Source: Acidimicrobiia bacterium (GTDB lineage: Bacteria > Actinomycetota > Acidimicrobiia > Spongiisociales > UBA5794). Taken from it: a stretch of DNA of 64,000 nucleotides. Positions 27,125 through 34,931 of the stretch are shown piece by piece. The position numbers were made by a program, and so were the translations under genes. Under the pieces are notes generated by a model. It worked only from the letters and a program-made list of their open reading frames with translations. It was not told the DNA's origin and did not search any database. Where the stretch lies: positions 186,001 through 250,000 of the forward strand of contig JAWKJB010000003.1 in NCBI GenBank assembly GCA_041393965.1. The letters run 5' to 3'. Every line of letters starts with the position of its first letter. Position 1 is the first letter of the stretch.

Positions 27125-27914
27125 CCACGAAGGGCCGATCGCAACATCGGGCTCCGACCCCGCAGACGCGACCATGCTCCTCGCCCACGCCGCTGGCTTC
27201 TGCAAGGAGCTGTGGCATCCCGTGGTCGCGGCACTCAGGCGTGAACAGCCGGATGTTGAAGCGTTGCTCATCGACACGCGGGGCCACGGCCAGAGTACGC
27301 CGCATCCGGGGCCGTTCGATCCGGCTTCGATCGCAAGCGACATCATCGAGATCGTCGACCGCATCGACCGTCCCGTTGTCGGCGTGGGGCACTCGAGCGG
27401 AGGGGCAGCGCTCCCGCGCGTCGAGGCGCACCGACCAGGAACCTTCTCGAAGCTGGTCCTGATCGAACCCATCATCATCGAACCTCCGTACGCGCGGCGT
27501 GAGACCCCGCTGTCGATCAGTGCCGCAAAGCGGCGGGTGCATTTCGCGTCGGCCGAGCGTGCACGAAGACGGTTCGAGAAGCCATTCGCCTCGTGGAAAC
27601 CGGAGGTCCTCGACCTCTATGTCGAGCATGCGTTCGAACACACCGACGACGGCCTCGTGCTGCGTTGCCTTCCCGAGGTCGAAGCTGAGGTGTACCGGGA
27701 AGGACTCAACAACGATGTCTGGGAGTTGATTCCGCACATCCGAGTCCCCGTCACGGTCGTCGCAGGGGAGACCTCGGACACGCTCACAAGCTCGCACCTC
27801 GACCGCATCGTCGAACGGTTCGACGACGCAACACTCGTGGTTGCCGAGGGGCACGGCCATCTCGTCCCCATGGAAGCACCAGACCTGATCGCGGAGATCA
27901 TCGCGCGGGCGTGA
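27102..27914 (+). CDS. Alpha/beta hydrolase
   Basis: 270 residues. HAAGFCKELW provides the oxyanion-hole region, GHSSGG the nucleophile elbow (Ser, about residue 92) and GHGHLVPMEAP the catalytic His near the C-terminus. The substrate cannot be told. ATG 27102 overlaps the CBS-BON gene by 23 bases. It lies just upstream of menF, but menF has its own -10 hexamer. A menaquinone-pathway MenH role (SHCHC synthase) is worth considering because menF, D, A, B and E follow and no menH or menC is present, but I cannot show it from sequence. Confidence 0.8.
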   Translation: MPISSGADHEGPIATSGSDPADATMLLAHAAGFCKELWHPVVAALRREQPDVEALLIDTRGHGQSTPHPGPFDPASIASDIIEIVDRIDRPVVGVGHSSGGAALPRVEAHRPGTFSKLVLIEPIIIEPPYARRETPLSISAAKRRVHFASAERARRRFEKPFASWKPEVLDLYVEHAFEHTDDGLVLRCLPEVEAEVYREGLNNDVWELIPHIRVPVTVVAGETSDTLTSSHLDRIVERFDDATLVVAEGHGHLVPMEAPDLIAEIIARA

Positions 27915-27930
27915 TCGACAGCCTGGTCGG

Positions 27931-27936
27931 TACCAT
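27931..27936 (+). promoter_or_regulatory. -10 hexamer TACCAT for leaderless menF
   Basis: TACCAT ends six bases before the menF ATG at 27943, with no ribosome-binding site between. Confidence 0.5.
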
Positions 27937-27942
27937 CGGCAG

Positions 27943-29277
27943 ATGCCTCCCGACGCACCTTCACCGCTCGTCACGCAGGATCACATCGCGGGGCTGCGTT
28001 CCCAACTCCGAGGGCGAGGAGAGCTGCGAATCGGCGAGATCATCGTCGATCTCGACCCGTTCGATTTCGCGCGAACCGGCGCTCCCCTTGTCGATCGAGC
28101 CGTCGCGTTCTCAGGGCCGAGTGGAACCCGCGTCGCGGGACTCGGAACGGCATGGCGAGCGAGTTCGGAAGGACCGAGCCGGTTCGTCGACCTCAACGAG
28201 CGTCTTCAGGAACTCGACGGTCTCGGTGTTCGAGCATTTCTCGGCTTCTCGTTCCTGCCGTGGGCAGGCAATGGCTCGATCTGGGGAGGGTATGAGCCTG
28301 CCGAGGCGTTCGTTCCAAGGATCATGATCGAAGGTGTCGACGGCGGGTCTCGGATACGCGTTGCCGCACCGACAGCAGATGCGGTCGAACCGACCCTCGA
28401 GCTCCTCGCGTCGATGCGTAAGCCGGTGTGGCGGCCATTCGAGGATCCCGGCAACCACGCCACGGAAGCCAACCCGTCCGTGTCGGATTGGGCCAAAGCC
28501 GTCGAGCTCGCCGTCGAAGCGATCGATCGGGGCGATCTCGACAAGGTCGTCCTCGCCAGGTCGGTTCTCGTGCGTTCGGCTGAACCTCCCCCCATTCTTC
28601 GCATGTTCAGGGAACTCGTTCGGACCTACCCGGGGTGCTACAACTTCGCATGGAAATCCCACGACGCCGTCTTTATGGGCGCGAGCCCGGAGCTGCTCGC
28701 TTCGGTTCACGGACGGGACCTGCGGGCCAACCCCCTTGCCGGCAGCGCGCCGCGGGGAGAAGGATCCGTTCAGGATGATCAGCTTGCGGCGGCGTTGCTG
28801 TCGTCGATCAAGGACCGAAAAGAGCACGCCTTCGTCGTCGATGCCATGGCTGGGCGCCTCGCTCCTCTCGCCGAGTCGATCACCGCTTCGGACGAGCCCC
28901 ATCTCAAACAGATGTCCAGCGTGCAGCATCTGTCGTCCACGATCGACGCCACGCTGCATTCCGGCCATGGCCTGCTCGATGTGCTCGACGCGGTCCACCC
29001 GACCCCTGCGGTGGGTGGGGTCCCCACCGCCGAGGCGCTCGCGCTCATCAACGAGCTTGAGGCCATCGATCGCGGCTGGTACACCGGTGGTGTGGGGTGG
29101 GTCGACGCGCACGGGGACGGTGTGGTCGCCCTCGGTCTTCGATGTGGACTGATTCGGGACACCACAACGCACCTGTTCGCGGGAGCGGGCATCGTCGAAG
29201 GCTCGGTCGCCGACGCCGAAGTACGCGAGACCCGTCTCAAGCTCGAACCCCTGCTCAAGCTGCTCACCGCTTCCTGA
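27943..29277 (+). CDS. menF: Isochorismate synthase
   Basis: Converts chorismate to isochorismate, the first step of menaquinone synthesis. 444 residues. The chorismate-binding domain fills the C-terminal two thirds: DLDKVVLARS, GASPELLASV, LAGSAPRG, the VDAMAGRL stretch, HLSSTIDATL and HPTPAVGGVPT. The last motif is typical of isochorismate rather than anthranilate synthases. Siderophore-type isochorismate synthases look alike, but the convergent menD and nearby menA, B and E favour menaquinone. It ends 16 bases before the end of menD. Confidence 0.9.
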   Translation: MPPDAPSPLVTQDHIAGLRSQLRGRGELRIGEIIVDLDPFDFARTGAPLVDRAVAFSGPSGTRVAGLGTAWRASSEGPSRFVDLNERLQELDGLGVRAFLGFSFLPWAGNGSIWGGYEPAEAFVPRIMIEGVDGGSRIRVAAPTADAVEPTLELLASMRKPVWRPFEDPGNHATEANPSVSDWAKAVELAVEAIDRGDLDKVVLARSVLVRSAEPPPILRMFRELVRTYPGCYNFAWKSHDAVFMGASPELLASVHGRDLRANPLAGSAPRGEGSVQDDQLAAALLSSIKDRKEHAFVVDAMAGRLAPLAESITASDEPHLKQMSSVQHLSSTIDATLHSGHGLLDVLDAVHPTPAVGGVPTAEALALINELEAIDRGWYTGGVGWVDAHGDGVVALGLRCGLIRDTTTHLFAGAGIVEGSVADAEVRETRLKLEPLLKLLTAS

Positions 29278-29293
29278 GTTCCCCTGCTGACGA

Positions 29294-30967
29294 TCAGGGC
29301 GTCTGCTCGGCGAGGGCCACTGAAACAGCTTGTTGGATGGTGTCGTGGACAGCGGCGTTCAACGACCGGTCCGTTTGAATCTCGACGAGGCCCGGTTGGC
29401 GCCCATCGTTGAGGCGGTCGCGGAGCTGGTCGACACGCTCGACCCGAGCCGCGGTGACGCCGAGGGAGGTAGCGATCGGGATGAGGGTGAACCCGTGTGG
29501 TGTCCCCCAATGGCGCTCATACAGGTCATCGGGAAGCACTGCGCTCGTTCGTTGCGGAAGGAATGAGAAGATGCCGCCTCCGTCATTGTTGATGACCACA
29601 ACCGTGAGAGGTGCTTGAAGCCGGGCGAGTTCGGAGAGCCCCGAAAGGTCGTGGAGCGCAGCGATGTCGCCGATCACCGCAACGGTCGGCGTGCCGGTGA
29701 GGGCGCAGCCGATGGCGGTGCTGATCGAGCCGTCGATGCCGTTGACACCGCGGTTTGCGAGCACCGTCACATCGGGTCGTGCAACCCCGAAACGGTCGAG
29801 GTCCCTGATCGGCATCGATGAGGCCCCGAAGACGATCGATCCGGACGGCGCCGCTTCCATGACGGTCCGTGCCACGAGAGGCTCCGTGAGCCCGGATCCT
29901 TCGAGAGCCGACACGAGCGCGATCGACGCCGCACGATCCGCGGCCACCCATTCCGCGAGGTATGCGTGATCGGCGGTGCACCGCGGATCCGATGCGACGA
30001 AGTCGAGCGGGTCGATATCGATATGGTCGAGCTGTGTCTCACCGAGCCGGACCAGCGGATCCTCGAGCCTCGATCGCCCAACGAGGATCTGCGGGACGCC
30101 CGAGTGCGTCAGCCATGTCGCGACCGGCTTCGAGATCGGGAGTGGTCCGAATCGGAGAACGACATCGGGCGGCAAGCGGTCAAGCATCCCAGCCCCGGCG
30201 AGGGCATCTCCTGCCCTGAGGGCGCCGTCAGAGGCGGGCCGGCACTGCGGATCGGCGAAGATCGAGGCGCCGAGCGCCGACGCGTAGCGACCGAGCGCCG
30301 CGGGGAACCGTCGGGGTTGCCCCCCGCCCGCGATGATGAGCACTCGACGCCCTTCCACAAGGTTGCGCATGTCGGGGACGACGACGGAGGCTTGCTCCGG
30401 GCGTCGGATCGGGTTGGCCGGGAGCGCAGCGGTGAGCGCCGAGGGGGTGAGCGGCTCATCGAGGGGGACATTCAGATGGACGGGGCCGGGAATCCCGTCC
30501 GTGGCGGTCGCCACGGCCGCGATCGCGGTGTCCGTGAGCGCCGGGGCGGAGATGTCGATATCAACGAACGCTTTGACATGCGTCGTGTAGAGGTGTTCCT
30601 GGTCGAGGGTCTGGGGTGCGGAGGTTCCCCGAAGTCGCAGCGGACGATCCGCGGTGACGACGATCATCGGAACGCCCGCCTGGTCAGCCTCGACGATGGA
30701 CGGGTAGTAGTGGGTGGCAGCCGATCCTGATGTACTCACGACGATGGCGGGGGATTCGGTCGCTTTGGCCCACCCGAGTGCCATGAACCCAGCCGATCGC
30801 TCATCCCGGATGGAGATGTCGTTGATTCGCTCCTCGGCGGCGAGTGCGAGCACAAGCGGTGTGTGGCGCGAGCCAGGCGACACGAAAGCGATCGTCACTC
30901 CGGCATCGGCGAGTCCGGAAACGAGATCACGGCAGCCAATCGAGGTCGGATTCGTTTCCGCGGTCAC
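29294..30967 (-). CDS. menD: 2-succinyl-5-enolpyruvyl-6-hydroxy-3-cyclohexene-1-carboxylate synthase
   Basis: Thiamine-diphosphate enzyme that joins isochorismate and 2-oxoglutarate (SEPHCHC synthase). 557 residues. The N-terminal pyrimidine-binding domain has FVSPGSRHTPLVLAL and DERSAGFMALG (with the catalytic Glu). The C-terminal diphosphate-binding domain has NRGVNGIDGSIST and GDIAALHDL, then VINNDGGGIFSFLPQ for the Mg-binding site. The start is GTG 30967, six bases after a TAGGCT hexamer. It runs toward menF and is followed upstream by menA on the same strand. Confidence 0.93.
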   Translation of the reverse strand: MTAETNPTSIGCRDLVSGLADAGVTIAFVSPGSRHTPLVLALAAEERINDISIRDERSAGFMALGWAKATESPAIVVSTSGSAATHYYPSIVEADQAGVPMIVVTADRPLRLRGTSAPQTLDQEHLYTTHVKAFVDIDISAPALTDTAIAAVATATDGIPGPVHLNVPLDEPLTPSALTAALPANPIRRPEQASVVVPDMRNLVEGRRVLIIAGGGQPRRFPAALGRYASALGASIFADPQCRPASDGALRAGDALAGAGMLDRLPPDVVLRFGPLPISKPVATWLTHSGVPQILVGRSRLEDPLVRLGETQLDHIDIDPLDFVASDPRCTADHAYLAEWVAADRAASIALVSALEGSGLTEPLVARTVMEAAPSGSIVFGASSMPIRDLDRFGVARPDVTVLANRGVNGIDGSISTAIGCALTGTPTVAVIGDIAALHDLSGLSELARLQAPLTVVVINNDGGGIFSFLPQRTSAVLPDDLYERHWGTPHGFTLIPIATSLGVTAARVERVDQLRDRLNDGRQPGLVEIQTDRSLNAAVHDTIQQAVSVALAEQTP

Positions 30968-30973
30968 TCGACG

Positions 30974-30979
30974 AGCCTA
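30974..30979 (-). promoter_or_regulatory. -10 hexamer TAGGCT for leaderless menD
   Basis: On the minus strand TAGGCT (30979-30974) ends six bases before GTG 30967, with no ribosome-binding site. It lies in the 19-base gap after menA, so menD can be transcribed separately from menA. Confidence 0.5.
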
Positions 30980-30986
30980 CCGCCGT

Positions 30987-31859
30987 TCAGAACGCGATCC
31001 CGAGAGCGAGCAGCAGCGCCGTCATCATCTGGAGCTGACCGGTTCCCTTGAGAACCGAGATCAGCTCAGGACCGTCGGTTGTCGTGTGGATCGTCCGGAC
31101 AAGCGGGATGGCAAGTGGCGCAACCACGACTGCCATGAGGCTCATCGTCGGGAGCCATCCGACGAAGGCAGCAACCACAATGACGAAGTACGCACCGAAT
31201 AGGGTCACGGTGAACAGCCGCCGTGCGCGGGTACGACCGAGGACGACCGCCAGCGTTCGTTTTCCCGAATCGCGGTCGGTGTCGAGATCGCGGATGTTGT
31301 TCGCCTGGAGGATTGCCGCGGCAAAGAGACCCATCGTCACACCTGCGGCCCACGCCTCGGACGAAACGGTCAGGTCGTACACATATCTGGTCCCTGCCGT
31401 AGCGACGAGACCGAAGAAGACAAAGACGAACAGCTCCCCCAATCCGTAGTAGCCATAGGGGATCGGCCCGTTCGTGTAGCCGAGGGCCGCGATGATCGAC
31501 ACCACGCCGATCGCAGCGATCACCCAGTCGGCGTACGCGATGAGGTAGACCCCTCCAATGGCTGCCACGCCGAACACGACGGTGATTCCGAGCTTCATCT
31601 CGGCTGGCCGAATCAACCCCGCTGAGACGGTCCTGAGGGGCCCGATACGCGCCTCGGTATCTGCACCCCGGTGCGCATCGGCGAGGTCGTTGGCGTAGTT
31701 GACCCCGACCTGGATGGCAAGGGCACACACGATGATGACGCAGAACGGGACGATCGCCGCGACCGAATCACGCCAGGCGCTTGCGGTGCCCACGACGACC
31801 GGCGCGATCCCGGCGACGAGGGTCGGGGGCCGTGCGGCAAGAACCCACCGGTTCGCCAT
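30987..31859 (-). CDS. menA: 1,4-dihydroxy-2-naphthoate polyprenyltransferase
   Basis: UbiA-family membrane enzyme that adds the isoprenoid tail to dihydroxynaphthoate, giving demethylmenaquinone. 290 residues and about eight membrane segments. The first Asp-rich motif is NYANDLADAHRGADTE (about 66-81) and the second is NNIRDLDTDRDSGKRTLAV (about 187-205). ATG 31859 is used; the open frame continues upstream through the end of menB, which is a shadow. It lies between menD and menB on the same strand, 62 bases from menB. Confidence 0.92.
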   Translation of the reverse strand: MANRWVLAARPPTLVAGIAPVVVGTASAWRDSVAAIVPFCVIIVCALAIQVGVNYANDLADAHRGADTEARIGPLRTVSAGLIRPAEMKLGITVVFGVAAIGGVYLIAYADWVIAAIGVVSIIAALGYTNGPIPYGYYGLGELFVFVFFGLVATAGTRYVYDLTVSSEAWAAGVTMGLFAAAILQANNIRDLDTDRDSGKRTLAVVLGRTRARRLFTVTLFGAYFVIVVAAFVGWLPTMSLMAVVVAPLAIPLVRTIHTTTDGPELISVLKGTGQLQMMTALLLALGIAF

Positions 31860-31920
31860 CACCGGAACATCAGTGGCCTGTCGCACGAACAACGAAGACC
31901 CCCGTTCGGGCGACACACCA

Positions 31921-32811
31921 CTAGAAGTGCCATGGGAAGTGCGAGTAGTCCTGCGGGCGCTTCTCCAAGAAGGCGTCCCTTCCCTCACGCGCCTCGTCGG
32001 TTCCGTATGCCAAACGGGTCGCTTCCCCTGCGAACAGCTGCTGTCCCACCAAGCCGTCGTCGAGGAGGTTGAACGCGTACTTGAGCATCCTCTGCGCCGT
32101 CGGGCTCTTGGCCGTGATCTCGGCCGCCCACCGCAGCGCAACGGTCTCGAGATCCGCGTGGGGGATGGAGGCGTTCGCCATGCCCATCGCGACGGCCTCG
32201 TCTGCGCTGTAGGTTCGACCGAGGAAGAAGATCTCTCGTGCCCGCTTCTGGCCGACTTGTTTGGCGAGCAGCGCTGATCCGTAGCCTCCGTCGAAACTTG
32301 CGACATCCGCATCGGTCTGCTTGAACTTCGCGTGTTCGGTCGATGCGAGGGTCAGGTCGCACACGACATGGAGGCTGTGGCCGCCGCCCACCGCCCATCC
32401 CGGTACGACGGCGATCACGACCTTCGGCATGAAGCGGATCAGTCGCTGGACTTCGAGGATGTGGAGTCGCCCGAGCCGCGTCGCGTCGACACCGTCGGCT
32501 CCCTCGTAGCGATAGCCGTCCTTGCCACGGATGCGCTGGTCCCCACCGGAGCAGAACGCCCACCCGCCATCGATCGGCGAGGGTCCGTTCCCGGTCAGGA
32601 GCACACAACCGACATCGGACATCATGCGGGCATCGTCGAGTGCTCGATACAGCTCATCCACCGTCGCGGGTCTGAAGGCGTTCCGGACTTCGGGTCGATC
32701 GAACGCGATGCGGACTGCGGAGCCCTCGACCGCCCGGTGGTAGGTGATGTCGGTGAAATCGAAGCCGGGAACCGTTTCCCATGCTTCGGGATCGAAGATG
32801 TCCGAAACCAC
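31921..32811 (-). CDS. menB: 1,4-dihydroxy-2-naphthoyl-CoA synthase
   Basis: Crotonase-fold enzyme that closes the second ring of the naphthoquinone. 296 residues. Conserved parts are EVRNAFRPAT, FCSGGDQRIRGKDGY (the substrate loop typical of MenB), AVVPGWAVGGGHSLHVVCDLTLAS and the C-terminal EGRDAFLEKRPQDYSHFPWHF ending. The start is taken as GTG 32811 because GGAGG lies just upstream; an ATG at 32856 would overlap the menE start region. It diverges from menE with overlapping -10 elements. Confidence 0.93.
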   Translation of the reverse strand: MVSDIFDPEAWETVPGFDFTDITYHRAVEGSAVRIAFDRPEVRNAFRPATVDELYRALDDARMMSDVGCVLLTGNGPSPIDGGWAFCSGGDQRIRGKDGYRYEGADGVDATRLGRLHILEVQRLIRFMPKVVIAVVPGWAVGGGHSLHVVCDLTLASTEHAKFKQTDADVASFDGGYGSALLAKQVGQKRAREIFFLGRTYSADEAVAMGMANASIPHADLETVALRWAAEITAKSPTAQRMLKYAFNLLDDGLVGQQLFAGEATRLAYGTDEAREGRDAFLEKRPQDYSHFPWHF

Positions 32812-32837
32812 GCTGCCTCCGGTCGTGCGGTCCGCGG

Positions 32838-32844
32838 TACTGTA
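32838..32844. promoter_or_regulatory. Symmetric -10 element shared by menB and menE
   Basis: The seven bases TACTGTA read as TACTGT toward menE (32838-32843, seven bases before its ATG) and as TACAGT toward menB (complement of 32839-32844). One opened stretch of DNA could therefore start both transcripts. menE would be leaderless; menB would have a leader with GGAGG. Confidence 0.5.
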
Positions 32845-32850
32845 GCGACC

Positions 32851-34113
32851 ATGCAACCCGACTCTCCGGTCGACTGGATGAACCGTTGGGCGGACATCGA
32901 TCCGGATCGTGTCGCGCTGGTCACACCCGGAATCGAGCTCACCTACGGGAAACTTCGATCACTTGTGCGCGAGAGGGTCGGTCGTTTCGCCGAGGGCTCT
33001 GGGCTTGCCCCCATTGGGGTAACGATCGATCACACGACGGTTGTCGACCTGTTGGCCGCGACCGAAGGCGGAGCGGTGGTCCTTCCCTTCATCGGGGACG
33101 AGCCAACGGTGACGGCCCCGCCCGATGAAGACGATTGCTATGTGATCCCGACCTCGGGATCGGTCAGCCGGGCGAGGCTGGTGCGAATCACCGCGAGCAA
33201 CATCGCAGCCTCCGTGGTGGCGTCCCGGCAACATCTCGGAACCGGTGCATCCGATCGCTGGTTGCTGTGCCTGCCGCTCAACCATGTTGCAGGTCTCGCC
33301 ATCTTATGGCGATCGCTCGAAGCCGGCGGTTCCGTTGCGATGGCTCCGTTCGATCGGGATCTCCCATCATTCATCGCCGCAACGGCCCCCACGATCGGCT
33401 CGTTCGTGCCGACCATGGTGAGGCGCCTCCTCAGATCGAATCCGGAGTGTCTCGGGTCGCTGCGCTTCTCGCTCGTCGGTGGGGCCGCCGTCGATAGTGC
33501 CCTTGTTGCGGCCGGGCGCCGAGCGGGAGCCGAGCTCCTCCCAACCTACGGGATGACCGAGACCACATCGCAGGTGGCGACGGTGCCACCGGGTTCCGAG
33601 ACGGGTGGTGCGCTACCGCTGCCAGGGATCGCTGTTCGGATCGTCGACAACCGGGGGGATGGGGTGCCGGTCGGCGTGCACGGGACTGTCACCGTCGAGG
33701 GCCCGATCGTGAGCCCCGGCTACCTCGGGGACCCGGAACGATTGATGCCCCTTGTTACGAACGATATTGGCTACTTCGATGGATCAGGGGCGCTTCACAT
33801 CGTCGGGCGCGTGGACGACATCGTGATCAGTGGCGGGGAGAACATCTCGCTGCGGCATGTCGCCGAGAGGATCATCGCCATCGACGGCGTGGATGATGCG
33901 GTGGCCGTCGGGCTTCCCGACCCCGAATGGGGCTCGGTGGTCGCGGTGGTTGTTGAGACCACATTGCCGATCGACGAGCTGACGGCGTTCGCCCGCGCGG
34001 TGCTTGCGCCGCACGAGCAACCCAAACGGGTGGTCATCGTGTCCGAGCTGCCCCTCCTTCCCAACGGGAAGCACGATCGAGCCGCGGTCACCACCATCGC
34101 CGCGGCAGGGTAG
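32851..34113 (+). CDS. menE: o-Succinylbenzoate-CoA ligase (MenE-type AMP-binding enzyme)
   Basis: 420 residues, short for the acyl-CoA synthetase superfamily but normal for MenE. The AMP-binding P-loop region is degenerate but recognisable (YVIPTSGSVSRARLV). LPTYGMTETTSQV and GYFDGSGALHIVGRVDDIVISGGENI follow, and the C-terminal catalytic Lys is in LLPNGKHDR. It activates o-succinylbenzoate with ATP and CoA as substrate for MenB, from which it diverges. MenC is not in the window. ATG 32851 follows the TACTGT hexamer by seven bases. Confidence 0.88.
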   Translation: MQPDSPVDWMNRWADIDPDRVALVTPGIELTYGKLRSLVRERVGRFAEGSGLAPIGVTIDHTTVVDLLAATEGGAVVLPFIGDEPTVTAPPDEDDCYVIPTSGSVSRARLVRITASNIAASVVASRQHLGTGASDRWLLCLPLNHVAGLAILWRSLEAGGSVAMAPFDRDLPSFIAATAPTIGSFVPTMVRRLLRSNPECLGSLRFSLVGGAAVDSALVAAGRRAGAELLPTYGMTETTSQVATVPPGSETGGALPLPGIAVRIVDNRGDGVPVGVHGTVTVEGPIVSPGYLGDPERLMPLVTNDIGYFDGSGALHIVGRVDDIVISGGENISLRHVAERIIAIDGVDDAVAVGLPDPEWGSVVAVVVETTLPIDELTAFARAVLAPHEQPKRVVIVSELPLLPNGKHDRAAVTTIAAAG

Positions 34114-34116
34114 GGT
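34111..34116 (+). promoter_or_regulatory. -10 hexamer TAGGGT for the SDR gene, overlapping the menE stop
   Basis: The TAG stop of menE is the first half of TAGGGT, which ends six bases before ATG 34123. There is no ribosome-binding site. Confidence 0.5.
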
Positions 34117-34122
34117 CACGGC

Positions 34123-34908
34123 ATGGATCTCGGACTCACCGGGAAGCGTGCACTGGTGGCGGCGGCTTCGAGGGGCCTCGGAGCCGCCATCGCCCGCCGA
34201 CTCGCCGACGAGGGGTGCATCGTCGAGATCAGCTCACGACAAGCGGACAACGCCGTCACCACGGCGGAGGCCATCACCGCAGACACCCGGGGGGTCGTCA
34301 CCGGCTGTGGGGTCGATGTGCGGGACGGGTCGGCGATCGAAGCCTGGATCGATGACGCCTCGGATCGGTTCGGTGGCATCGACATCGTGATCCCCAATGC
34401 TGGCGGGCCACCCCAGCAGGCGTTCTCGTCGACGACGCCCGATGACTGGGATGCCGCCTACGAGCTCACTCTTCGCTCAGCGATGATGTTCGCTCGCGCT
34501 GCGAGACCCCACTTGCGGGCGGGCGGCACGATGCTGTATCTGACTTCATCTTCGGTCAAAGAGCCGATCCCGCAGCTTGCGCTCTCGGGGATCTTCCGGG
34601 CCGGTGTTGCAGCCCTTGCCAAGACCCTTGCCACCGAATGGGCGTCGGACGACATCAGGGTCAATCACCTCATCCCCGGCAGGATCGCGACCGAACGACT
34701 CGACGAACTCGATCGCGCTGCGGCCGACCGGCTCGGGATCTCATTCGACGACGCGCGTGAGCGCAGCGAGTCGGCACTTCCGATGGGGCGCTACGGGCAG
34801 CCCGGCGAGTTTGCGGCGGCAGCGGCATTTCTCGTGTCTCCTGCGGCCTCGTACATCACCGGGGCAACCCTCCAGGTCGACGGGGGTCTCCTGCGCACGA
34901 TGCTGTAG
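34123..34908 (+). CDS. Short-chain dehydrogenase/reductase, atypical active site
   Basis: 261 residues, a Rossmann-fold SDR. The cofactor loop is AAASRGLGAA, the NAG motif is in VIPNAGGP, and the C-terminal end is GATLQVDGGLL. The catalytic Ser is present in YLTSSSVKEPIP, but where the Tyr-x3-Lys pair should follow the protein has LSGIFRAGV, so Tyr is replaced by Ser and Lys by Arg. This pattern is seen in a subgroup of FabG-like proteins, so it is not necessarily inactive, but canonical catalysis is not expected. Function is unknown. It sits just after menE. Confidence 0.85.
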   Translation: MDLGLTGKRALVAAASRGLGAAIARRLADEGCIVEISSRQADNAVTTAEAITADTRGVVTGCGVDVRDGSAIEAWIDDASDRFGGIDIVIPNAGGPPQQAFSSTTPDDWDAAYELTLRSAMMFARAARPHLRAGGTMLYLTSSSVKEPIPQLALSGIFRAGVAALAKTLATEWASDDIRVNHLIPGRIATERLDELDRAAADRLGISFDDARERSESALPMGRYGQPGEFAAAAAFLVSPAASYITGATLQVDGGLLRTML

Positions 34909-34931
34909 CCCAAGCGGAAGACAACGAAGCG

